A stretch of 9,350 nt of DNA from Gammaproteobacteria bacterium (lineage in GTDB: Bacteria; Pseudomonadota; Gammaproteobacteria; Natronospirales; REEB76). The translations under genes and the position numbers were made by a program. How positions within the stretch are numbered: the first letter of the stretch is position 1; every line of letters starts with the position of its first letter. The DNA lies in assembly GCA_028871235.1 (NCBI GenBank), contig JAGWNO010000079.1, forward strand, positions 1 through 9,350. Direction: 5' to 3'. The notes under the pieces were generated by a model. That model searched no databases, was not told where the DNA came from, and was given only the letters and a program-made list of their open reading frames with translations. This document shows positions 1-6,528 of the stretch, one piece after another.

Positions 1-1124
1 CCATTGGAATAGAGCAGATCCAGACCGGTCTGCTGATTCTTCAGTCGGCCGCCATTGCCGATCCAGGTATTCACGTCGCCTTGATTCGGCCTGACCGTGG
101 CATAGGTGGCATACAGGCCCCAATGGGGATCCAGCTTGTAGCCGCCCTGGACATAACCGCCGGTTTCCTTGATGTCGCCGAATTGCGCCATGGCGCCAAA
201 CACCTGACCCAGTCCCTTGCCGTTATAGACGCTGCCGAGTACCGACCACGGCCCGGAACTCCAAGTCGTGCCGGCCTCGACCGCATAGGATGTGATGCTG
301 GAAGCGATCGGCGTCGGTGCGGCGCCGCCCACCCCGGCCAGGCTCTCGTGACTGGAATGGACCGTGATAAAGGACTTCCAACTGCCATCGTCGACATGCA
401 GTCGTGCCTCTACCTGCGGGTTGAAATTGGCATTGCCGGCTGTACCGAAATTGACATTGTTACCCGGACCGTTCCAGGAACCGTTGAAGGCGCCCAAGTC
501 CAAACGCCATTTGGCGGTTCCCGCCTCCGCGCCCTGGTTGAGTTCCTGTGAATACACGATACCGGTGAAGCGCCAGCCGATCATGCCGGTGCCAAGACCG
601 AGGGGGAATGCGATATGCGTGAAGGACGCCGGCACTTCCTCGATCGGGAACAGCAGGTCCCATTGCTGGCCTAAAGTCACTGAGCTGCCGCCGTCGGGGC
701 TTTTGAGAGTGAAGAACGCCTGACGCAAGCGCGGTGTCGCCTGCGAGGCACTGAAAGCGCTGGTGCCGTTATTGCCGCCGAAGAAATCGCCTTCGAGATG
801 GGCGCTCACCTTCCAGCCGTTGTCCGTGGCGGGTCCGGTAAAGTCCAGCCAGGCGCGCGTGTTGCGGATATCAAAGCCGCTGAGATTGTTTTTCGATCCC
901 GTGGTGTTTGCTACCGGCCATTCGGCATTCTGGCCGTTGCCGAAAGCGAAATTCTGGTCTTGCCAGAAGAAACCGGTGTCTATGAAGCCATGCAGGCTGA
1001 TCTGGACGCCGGGAGCGGTGCTGATGTTGGTGCTGGTATCCGCGTAGGCCAGCAACGGCGCAGTACACAAAAGCGACAGCGCCGCCCAGCAGCTCAATCT
1101 CGCCCAAAGGTTATTCATATTCAT
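1..1124 (-). CDS. DcaP-like outer-membrane porin, 3' end outside window
   Basis: An open frame of 374 codons runs from ATG at 1124 to the left edge without a stop, so the C-terminus is missing. Residues 1-27 form a signal peptide: a short polar start, a hydrophobic core, and an AYA cleavage site before D28. The mature part has alternating aromatic/polar strands rich in Gly and Asn, as in a beta barrel. An early strand reads ISLHGFIDTGFF (41-52); EGDFFGG is at 110-116, RLRQAFFTL at 131-139 and GQQWD at 151-155. The order HGFI / EGDFFGG / LRQAFF / GQxW resembles the DcaP trimeric porin family, which passes small anionic organic molecules. ATG 1124 is preferred over the in-frame ATG at 1118 because AGGGGG lies 8 bases upstream. 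The gene is divergent from satP-acs, so a carboxylate substrate is plausible but inferred. It could instead be another 16-18-strand porin, such as an OprP/OprO relative. Porin identity is fairly sure; the subfamily is less so. Confidence 0.78.
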   Translation of the reverse strand, partial: MNMNNLWARLSCWAALSLLCTAPLLAYADTSTNISTAPGVQISLHGFIDTGFFWQDQNFAFGNGQNAEWPVANTTGSKNNLSGFDIRNTRAWLDFTGPATDNGWKVSAHLEGDFFGGNNGTSAFSASQATPRLRQAFFTLKSPDGGSSVTLGQQWDLLFPIEEVPASFTHIAFPLGLGTGMIGWRFTGIVYSQELNQGAEAGTAKWRLDLGAFNGSWNGPGNNVNFGTAGNANFNPQVEARLHVDDGSWKSFITVHSSHESLAGVGGAAPTPIASSITSYAVEAGTTWSSGPWSVLGSVYNGKGLGQVFGAMAQFGDIKETGGYVQGGYKLDPHWGLYATYATVRPNQGDVNTWIGNGGRLKNQQTGLDLLYSN

Positions 1125-1132
1125 GATGATTA

Positions 1133-1138
1133 CCCCCT
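1133..1138 (-). promoter_or_regulatory. Ribosome binding site of the porin gene
   Basis: AGGGGG on the minus strand, 8 bases before ATG 1124. It decides the start: the second in-frame ATG at 1118 would be 14 bases away. Confidence 0.6.
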
Positions 1139-1200
1139 CGCCACGGTCAGGTTCGTGATGGATGCCGCAATGCGGACGATAGCCGCGATTCCGCTGGTCT

Positions 1201-1230
1201 TTCTACTCCCCGTGGCTTGGTGATGTCAAT
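1201..1230 (-). promoter_or_regulatory. Candidate sigma-70 promoter of the porin gene
   Basis: Minus strand: a perfect -35 TTGACA (1225-1230), an 18-base spacer, then TAGAAA (1201-1206, 4 of 6 to TATAAT). Transcription would start near 1194, giving a leader of about 70 bases. The -35 is strong and the -10 is mediocre. Confidence 0.45.
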
Positions 1231-1522
1231 ATTAATGGCATGGGCGGTTGTGAGATGTTGAGCGCATATGCGGAAGCTGAATCCCATAAAAGACCTGCCG
1301 ATTGGGATCGGCCGGCCTGATCATAAAGTACTTTGTGGATTCGCGCTGTAACTAATGATTTTCACTTGTAAAACCATCTGCAGTGCTTGAATCGGGGCCT
1401 GCAGGCATTGGAATCGCGAAGCATTCGCAAGCAGTCCCGGATGCCAGAACCACGGGCCTCCACGACGAAATACCCTGACTGAATCGTGCAATACCGCCAG
1501 GCTCTTCCGCTGCCCGCCCCTC

Positions 1523-1551
1523 TTGCAGCCGGGTGGTGGGGGGAATATAAG
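1523..1551 (+). promoter_or_regulatory. Candidate sigma-70 promoter of satP
   Basis: TTGCAG (1523-1528), a 17-base spacer, then TATAAG (1546-1551, 5 of 6 to consensus). The start would be near 1558, leaving a leader of about 27 bases that includes the ribosome binding site. The -35 is weak, so an activator may help. Confidence 0.45.
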
Positions 1552-1572
1552 TTATGCGGTTATAAATACTTG

Positions 1573-1577
1573 GGAGG
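1573..1577 (+). promoter_or_regulatory. Ribosome binding site of satP
   Basis: GGAGG, 7 bases before ATG 1585. This strong site fixes the start at MAEESKF and excludes a longer reading that begins at 1486. Confidence 0.8.
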
Positions 1578-1584
1578 AGTCTAC

Positions 1585-2166
1585 ATGGCAGAAGAATCAA
1601 AATTCGCCAACCCTGCGCCCCTCGGCCTGGTTGGCTTCGGACTCACCACGGTGATCTTGAGCCTGGTCAACGCCGGCGTACTGCCGGCGGGTGGTGAGCA
1701 GGTCGTGATTCCTATGGCTTTTGCTTACGGTGGTCTCATCCAGATACTCGCCGGCTTGCTGGAGTTCCGCACCGGCAATACCTTCGGCACCGTGGCGTTC
1801 CTCAGCTATGGCGCGTTCTGGTGGTGGTTTGCCCTGCTGGTTCTGCTCGGCGGTCACGGGGTACTGGATCTGTCACAGGCGGGCAGCACCATCGGTGTCG
1901 CACTGATCGGCTGGGGTGTGTTCACGCTCTACATGTGGGTGGCCACGTTCCGGCTCAGCAAGGCGCTGTGGTGGGTGTTTCTCACGCTGTGGGTCACCTT
2001 CTTCCTGCTGGGTTTCGGTGCGTTGCTCGGCATGCATGCACTGCATACGGCCGGAGGCTGGCTCGGCCTGGTCTGCGGGCTGCTTGCCATGTACACGAGC
2101 TTTGGGCTCGTGACCAATACGGTCTTCGGCAAGACCGTGGTACCACTGGGCGCACCCGGCGGTTAA
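1585..2166 (+). CDS. satP: Acetate/succinate uptake permease, GPR1/FUN34/YaaH (SatP) family
   Basis: A 193-residue, strongly hydrophobic protein with about six membrane segments (roughly 13-33, 40-60, 67-90, 100-120, 127-150, 157-175), the usual size and topology of bacterial SatP. The family signature NPAPLGL lies at 9-15, and the second half of the hallmark region, LLEFRTGNTFGTVAFLSYG, follows the second helix. Family members are inner-membrane carriers that move acetate, and some also succinate, with protons. The gene lies 129 bases upstream of acs on the same strand, so uptake is paired with activation to acetyl-CoA. A strong ribosome binding site and a candidate promoter lie just upstream. 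No truncation or missing motif is seen. Family is very sure; the exact substrate is inferred from the family and the neighbour. Confidence 0.93.
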   Translation: MAEESKFANPAPLGLVGFGLTTVILSLVNAGVLPAGGEQVVIPMAFAYGGLIQILAGLLEFRTGNTFGTVAFLSYGAFWWWFALLVLLGGHGVLDLSQAGSTIGVALIGWGVFTLYMWVATFRLSKALWWVFLTLWVTFFLLGFGALLGMHALHTAGGWLGLVCGLLAMYTSFGLVTNTVFGKTVVPLGAPGG

Positions 2167-2184
2167 GGGCAGTCACTTGGGTGC

Positions 2185-2213
2185 TCGGGCGGCCGCGGCA
2201 CGCGGCCGCCCGA
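2185..2213 (+). terminator. GC-rich hairpin between satP and acs (possible attenuator or partial terminator)
   Basis: Arms TCGGGCGGCCGCG (2185-2197) and CGCGGCCGCCCGA (2201-2213) pair perfectly over 13 bp around a 3-base loop, GCA. Only ATTT follows, so the U-tract of a classical terminator is weak. It starts 19 bases after the satP stop and ends 82 bases before acs. It could reduce read-through into acs, protect the satP 3' end, or be a processing site. Confidence 0.5.
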
Positions 2214-2281
2214 TTTGACCTGCAGTACAGATTGAATTCAGCGGCCCGCCAAGCACACTGGCGGCGTGTCACGCATCCGCT

Positions 2282-2286
2282 AGGAG
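2282..2286 (+). promoter_or_regulatory. Ribosome binding site of acs
   Basis: AGGAG, 9 bases before ATG 2296. It supports this start over internal methionines. Confidence 0.65.
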
Positions 2287-2295
2287 ACTGGTTCT

Positions 2296-4404
2296 ATGGC
2301 AAACAAAACTAAAGCGAAGGAATATACCGAGGTCAGCGAAGCGCAGATTGCGGTGCATTGGAAGGAAGAGGGGTATTTCCAACCATCGAAGAAATTCGCC
2401 GAACAGGCGAACATGAAGGATGCGCATATCCGCGAGCGGTTCAGTCTGAAGAATTTCCCCGACTGCTTCAAGCATTACGCGGACATGTTGACCTGGTTCG
2501 AGCCGTATAAGACGGTCCTCGACACCAACAAGCCGCCCTTCTGGAAATGGTTCGTGGGCGGCAAAATCAATGCCAGCTACAACTGCGTGGACCGCCACCT
2601 CGCAGAGTACCGCAATAAAGCGGCGCTTATCCTGGTCTCCGAACCTGAAGAAGAGCCGCCAATCGCGCTGACGTATCAGGAGCTGTATATCAGGGTGAAT
2701 GAGATGGCGGCACTGTTGCGTGATTTTTGCGGACTCAAGGCGGGCGACCGCGTGACTCTGCATCTGCCGATGACGCTGGAACTGCCCATCACCATGCTCG
2801 CCTGTGCGCGGCTGGGAGTCATCCACTCGCAGGTGTTCGGCGGGTTCTCCGGTCAGGCATGCGGCACGCGCATCCAGGACTCGGGCAGTCATATCCTCAT
2901 CTCCATGGACGCCTACTGGCGCGCCGGCAAGCTTATCGATCACAAAGTAAATGCCGACATCGCGGTGCAAACCGCGAAAGAAATGGGGCAAGGCGTGGAT
3001 AAGGTACTTATCTGGCAGCGCTACCCCGGTAAATACAACTCGCCAACACCGATGGTCAAGGGGCGCGATTTCTTCGTCAACGAAATCCTGAAGCAATACG
3101 CGGGCAAACGCGTTGAGCCCGTGCCGATGGACGCGGAAGCGCCGTTGTTCCTGATGTACACCAGCGGCAGCACCGGCAAGCCCAAGGGCTGCCAGCACCG
3201 CACCGGCGGCTACCTCGCCTACGTCACCGGCACCTCCAAATACATTCAGGACATCCACCCGACCGACACCTACTGGTGCATGGCCGACATCGGCTGGATC
3301 ACCGGGCATTCGTACATCGTCTACGGTCCGCTCGCGCTCGCGGCGACCAGCGTCATTTACGAAGGCGTGCCCACGCATCCCGACGCCGGACGTCCGTGGC
3401 GGATCGCAGAGCGGCTGGGCGTCAATATTTTCCACACCTCACCGACCGCGATTCGCGCGCTGCGGAAACAAGGACCCGAGGAGCCGAGAAAGTATAACTG
3501 CCACTTCAAGCACATGACCACCGTCGGCGAACCCATCGAGCCGGCAACGTGGCGCTGGTACTACGACGAAGTCGGCAAACGCGAAGCCGTCATCGTGGAT
3601 ACCTGGTGGCAGACCGAGAACGGCGGATTCCTGTGCAGCACCTTGCCCGCCATTGACCCGATGAAGCCCGGCAGTGCCGGACCCGGTGTACCCGGCATCC
3701 ATCCGGTCATCTACGATGAGAATGGCGAAGAAGTGCCCGCAGGCTCCGGCCACGCAGGCAATATCTGCATCCGCAATCCCTGGCCCGGGATCATGCAGAC
3801 CATCTGGGGCGATCCCGACCGGTTCGTGAGTACGTATTACGCACGCTACTGCAAGAATCCCAAGAGCAAGGACTGGCGGGATTGGCCGTATCTGGCGGGT
3901 GACGGCGCGATGCAGGCGGCGGACGGCTACTACCGCATCCTGGGCCGCATCGATGACGTCATCAACGTCTCTGGTCATCGCCTTGGCACCAAGGAGATCG
4001 AATCCGCGTGCTTGACGGTGCCCGAGGTCGCTGAAGCCGCGGTAGTGCCGGTCCTGGACGAGCTCAAGGGACGCATGCCCGAGGTCTACATCGCGCTCAA
4101 GCCAGGCTACGAAGGCACGCCCGATGTCATCAACCGCATCATCAAGGCCAACGAGGACATCATCGGCAAGTTCGCACGACCGAAGCGGGTCTACATCGTG
4201 CCGGATATGCCCAAGACGCGTTCGGGCAAGATCATGCGGCGCGTGCTCGCCTCCATCTCCAACCGGCGCGACGTGGGCGATGTGACGACCCTGGCGAACC
4301 CCGCCGTGGTCGAGGAAATCCGCACTTTGGTGCAAGGCAAGGAGGCAGTCGTCACGACCGAAGCGGTGCCCGAGGACATCGCCAAGTTCGGCCAGAACGA
4401 CTGA
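2296..4404 (+). CDS. acs: Acetyl-CoA synthetase, AMP-forming (acetate-CoA ligase)
   Basis: A 702-residue member of the adenylate-forming (ANL) superfamily. It makes acetyl-CoA from acetate, ATP and CoA through an acetyl-AMP intermediate. Visible motifs: the N-terminal ACS region with WKWFVGGKINASYNCVDRHL (about 74-94), the P-loop YTSGSTGKPKGCQH at 288-301, VGEPIEP, DTWWQTENGG at 435-444, GRIDDVINVSGHRLG at 550-564, and PKTRSGKIMRR near the end with the catalytic lysine K645, the residue acetylated by Pat-type enzymes in this family. W438 matches the tryptophan that shortens the acyl pocket, favouring acetate over propionate. The protein is longer than the usual 630-660 residues, with a polar tail of about 30 residues. 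The P-loop has Cys-Gln where most Acs proteins have Val-Leu, so this is a divergent branch. satP upstream supports the acetate role. Family is very sure; a related short-chain acyl-CoA synthetase is the main alternative. Confidence 0.93.
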   Translation: MANKTKAKEYTEVSEAQIAVHWKEEGYFQPSKKFAEQANMKDAHIRERFSLKNFPDCFKHYADMLTWFEPYKTVLDTNKPPFWKWFVGGKINASYNCVDRHLAEYRNKAALILVSEPEEEPPIALTYQELYIRVNEMAALLRDFCGLKAGDRVTLHLPMTLELPITMLACARLGVIHSQVFGGFSGQACGTRIQDSGSHILISMDAYWRAGKLIDHKVNADIAVQTAKEMGQGVDKVLIWQRYPGKYNSPTPMVKGRDFFVNEILKQYAGKRVEPVPMDAEAPLFLMYTSGSTGKPKGCQHRTGGYLAYVTGTSKYIQDIHPTDTYWCMADIGWITGHSYIVYGPLALAATSVIYEGVPTHPDAGRPWRIAERLGVNIFHTSPTAIRALRKQGPEEPRKYNCHFKHMTTVGEPIEPATWRWYYDEVGKREAVIVDTWWQTENGGFLCSTLPAIDPMKPGSAGPGVPGIHPVIYDENGEEVPAGSGHAGNICIRNPWPGIMQTIWGDPDRFVSTYYARYCKNPKSKDWRDWPYLAGDGAMQAADGYYRILGRIDDVINVSGHRLGTKEIESACLTVPEVAEAAVVPVLDELKGRMPEVYIALKPGYEGTPDVINRIIKANEDIIGKFARPKRVYIVPDMPKTRSGKIMRRVLASISNRRDVGDVTTLANPAVVEEIRTLVQGKEAVVTTEAVPEDIAKFGQND

Positions 4405-4426
4405 GCGGATCAATCTCCGGCAGGCG

Positions 4427-5500
4427 TCAGGCGCAGCAGGCGCCGCCGTCAGCTTGTGCCTGCGTTTCCGATCCGGCCCCGCATGCATAGAGGCCATGGT
4501 GTTCGCGCCGGTCGCCAATGACCTCAAAGTGGGGTGCATAGCGCGTTTTCTGCAGCATGTCGGCGGTGTTGCCGCAGACCGTCAGCGGCCGGCGGCGCTC
4601 GAAACGGTGATGGTCATCCAGCTCGAATACCGCCGGTGACCGGGCAAGCGTGCCGCGGTACACCGCCACCTGCCCATAGTCCTCGCAGCGATCCTCCAGC
4701 GGCAGCTTGAAGGCGCGCAGGGTGCGCGAGACGAAACGTGCGTTGCCGAGCTTCTCCGCCAGTTTCTCATCGGTGACCGTCACCGCAGCGGCCCGCACGC
4801 TGCGCACATCCTCAAAACCGATTTTTCCCATGAGCCGGCGGAAGTCCTCCGTATAGAGCGCCCCGCCCAGGCATTCGCCCACCAGCACCGCATCCGTCTG
4901 TACCCCGGCCGGCAGGCGCCGGTCGCAGAACACGTCGGAAAAATACAGTTCGCCCCCCGGCTTGAGCACCCGCCGGATCTCGCGAAACACCGCTTCCTTG
5001 TCCGGCGAGAGGTTGATCACGCAGTTGGACACCACCGCGTCCACCGAGGCATCCGCGATGCCGGCGGCGTCCAGTGCCTCAATGTAGCCCTGCCGGAACT
5101 CCAGGACATCCGGCGGAAGACCCAGGCGGCGTGAAAAGGCCGCCACGTGGCGGCGTGCCACGTCCAGCTGCTCCCCGGTCATGTCCAGGCCGATGACCCG
5201 GCCGCTGCTGCCGGTGAGCTGGGCGAGCAGGTAGCAGTCACGCCCCGTGCCGCAGCCGAGGTCGAGAACCGTACGGTCCTCAAGGGCCAGCGGAATGGGC
5301 GAACCGCAGCCGTAGAAGCGCTCGCGGATTTCCTCCGGAACCGCAGCCATGAGCCGTTGCAGCCAGCCGGGCGGCGTCTCCGCCGAGCAGCAGGCACTGG
5401 TGCGCAGATCGTTCTTCGACTTCAGGATGCGTCCGTAATATTCCCGCACCGCAGTGTGGCGGTCCGCGGGTACCAGACCTTCTTCAAGGCGCGCATTCAT
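4427..5500 (-). CDS. arsM: Arsenite S-adenosylmethionine methyltransferase ArsM
   Basis: A 357-residue cytosolic enzyme that adds methyl groups from SAM to trivalent arsenic. The Rossmann SAM site DLGCGTGRD lies at 80-88 and VLKPGGELYFSD at 178-189. All cysteines expected for As(III) binding in ArsM are present: C37/C38 (SACC), C65 (YGCGSP), C160 (SNCVINLS) and C210 (ECLGG). The C-terminal domain carries DDHHRFE (295-301), VCGNTADML (308-316) and a final vicinal pair C355-C356. ATG 5500 is chosen because GGAGG lies 9 bases upstream and the start overlaps the arsS stop as ATGA; a longer frame to 5542 would intrude into arsS. It is the last gene of the leftward operon and its stop is 22 bases from the convergent acs stop. 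Products may be volatile methylarsines or the methylated substrate for ArsS next door. Identity is very sure. Confidence 0.94.
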   Translation of the reverse strand: MNARLEEGLVPADRHTAVREYYGRILKSKNDLRTSACCSAETPPGWLQRLMAAVPEEIRERFYGCGSPIPLALEDRTVLDLGCGTGRDCYLLAQLTGSSGRVIGLDMTGEQLDVARRHVAAFSRRLGLPPDVLEFRQGYIEALDAAGIADASVDAVVSNCVINLSPDKEAVFREIRRVLKPGGELYFSDVFCDRRLPAGVQTDAVLVGECLGGALYTEDFRRLMGKIGFEDVRSVRAAAVTVTDEKLAEKLGNARFVSRTLRAFKLPLEDRCEDYGQVAVYRGTLARSPAVFELDDHHRFERRRPLTVCGNTADMLQKTRYAPHFEVIGDRREHHGLYACGAGSETQAQADGGACCA

Positions 5501-6474
5501 GCCAGGGTGCCTCCGCAGGAACTGCCGTGGCCCGCGGTGCACCCGAAGCAGTGCCGGCCCGTGGCCACGGGTTGGTGGGCGAATGTCTCAAGCGAGCCGA
5601 TGTCCCAGACGGTGGGTGCACCGGCCATCGGCAGCTCCAGCATCTGGTTGAAATCGCAATCATAGAGCCGGCCGTCCCAGCTCACGGAGAGGGTGTTACG
5701 GCACATAAGATTCGCAACTGTACTGGGATTGAAACTCTGCACCAACAGCGTCATGTATTCCTCGTAGCAGCCGTCGCGCACCAGCGCGTGCAGGAAGCGG
5801 CTGATGGGCAGATTGGTCATGACCAGCAGACGGTTGAACTCGATGCCGAACAGTGTGCCGAGCTCCGCCTTGTAGCGCGCCTCGAGTCTCCCTGCCTCGG
5901 GCGGCAGTGTCGGGCCCACCGGGTTGTAGACCAGATCGAGGATCAGGCCGGGTTCGCGGGCATAACCCAGGGCATTCAGTTTCTGCAGTGCGCGGATGCT
6001 TCCATCAAACACCCCCTTGCCGCGCTGACGCTCGACATTCTCCCTGGAATAGCAGGGCAGCGAGGCGATCACGTGCACGCGATGCGCGGCGAGGAACTCC
6101 GCCGTGTCCTCCTGCCCCGGCTCGAACAGCACCGTGAGGTTGCAGCGGTCTATCACCTCCCTGCCGAGCGCGCGGCCGGCTTGCACCAGATGCCTGAAGT
6201 TCGCATTGAGTTCCGGTGCGCCGCCGGTGAGGTCGAGCGTAGCGATGTGCGGGGCGTCGGCCAGCAGTTCAATGAGGCGCTCCGCGGTCCTGGTGTCCAT
6301 GTTCTCGGTGCGCAACGGTCCGGCGTCCACGTGGCAGTGGTGGCAGGCCAGGTTGCAGCGCTTGCCTACATTGACCTGCAGGATTTCCGCCGGCATGCGC
6401 TCGAGCGTCAGGGCATGTGCGCGCAGCGTGGCCCTGAAATCGGCGGGAATCTCTTTCAGAACGGCGTTCATCAT
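5497..6474 (-). CDS. arsS: Arsenosugar biosynthesis radical SAM protein ArsS
   Basis: A 325-residue radical SAM/Cys-rich protein. The 4Fe-4S motif C40-x3-C44-x2-C47 (KRCNLACHHCHVD) is near the N-terminus, followed by DLTGGAPEL (81-89), the SAM-contact glycine-rich strand. The C-terminal domain has C258, C273, C309, C312 and C320 (CFGCTAGHGSSCGG), which suggests an auxiliary iron-sulfur site. Family members act after ArsM in arsenosugar synthesis, attaching the 5'-deoxyadenosyl group of SAM to dimethylated arsenic. Some relatives are selenoproteins; this one has cysteine codons throughout and no internal UGA. Two adjacent ATGs (6474, 6471) occur; the first is better spaced from AGGAAG (6485-6490). 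It overlaps arsM by 4 bases and lies 54 bases after the oxidoreductase gene. Family is very sure; the reaction is assigned from the family. Confidence 0.92.
   Translation of the reverse strand: MMNAVLKEIPADFRATLRAHALTLERMPAEILQVNVGKRCNLACHHCHVDAGPLRTENMDTRTAERLIELLADAPHIATLDLTGGAPELNANFRHLVQAGRALGREVIDRCNLTVLFEPGQEDTAEFLAAHRVHVIASLPCYSRENVERQRGKGVFDGSIRALQKLNALGYAREPGLILDLVYNPVGPTLPPEAGRLEARYKAELGTLFGIEFNRLLVMTNLPISRFLHALVRDGCYEEYMTLLVQSFNPSTVANLMCRNTLSVSWDGRLYDCDFNQMLELPMAGAPTVWDIGSLETFAHQPVATGRHCFGCTAGHGSSCGGTLA
5510..5514 (-). promoter_or_regulatory. Ribosome binding site of arsM, inside the arsS 3' end
   Basis: GGAGG on the minus strand, 9 bases before ATG 5500 and within the last codons of arsS. 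It fixes the arsM start and suggests coupled translation. Confidence 0.7.
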
Positions 6475-6528
6475 AAATTAAGGTCTTCCTCGCCGGTAAT
6501 GGACCGCAATAACCAACATGCAGTTCAC

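Larger units (their letters stand above)
1125..1584. other. Divergent intergenic region between porin and satP
   Basis: About 460 bases without a convincing gene. It holds candidate promoters for both flanking genes and several short perfect or near-perfect palindromes: CCGCAATGCGG (1165-1175), CGCATATGCG (1263-1272), GATC-GGCCGGCC-TGATC (1306-1322) and AAAGTACTTT (1325-1334). These are the right size for dimeric regulator sites, but none matches an operator I recognise. The stretch from about 1340 to 1515 shows nothing further that I can support. Confidence 0.6.

Noticed and set aside
1236..1254. Sigma-54-like TGGCAT followed by TTGTG
   Set aside because: The GG and the required GC are not at the 10-base spacing; the -12 element lacks GC.
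1352..1600. Minus-strand 82-codon open frame in the intergenic region
   Set aside because: It overlaps the satP promoter, ribosome binding site and start, has no recognisable sequence and no convincing ribosome binding site.
2215..2220. TTGACC as a -35 for an acs-specific promoter
   Set aside because: No acceptable -10 lies 16-18 bases downstream.
4430..4444. GGCGC-AGCAG-GCGCC hairpin at the acs/arsM convergence as a bidirectional terminator
   Set aside because: The stem is only 5 bp, lies inside the arsM coding end, and has no T-tract on either side.
2269..4539. Two long minus-strand open frames (2269-3435 and 3439-4539) opposite acs
   Set aside because: They lie antisense to a gene with complete Acs motifs, show no recognisable domain and have low-complexity Arg/Ala/Asp-rich content typical of GC-driven shadow frames.
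5501..5542. Upstream in-frame ATG for arsM at 5542
   Set aside because: It would add 14 residues inside arsS; the GGAGG at 5510-5514 and the ATGA overlap favour 5500.
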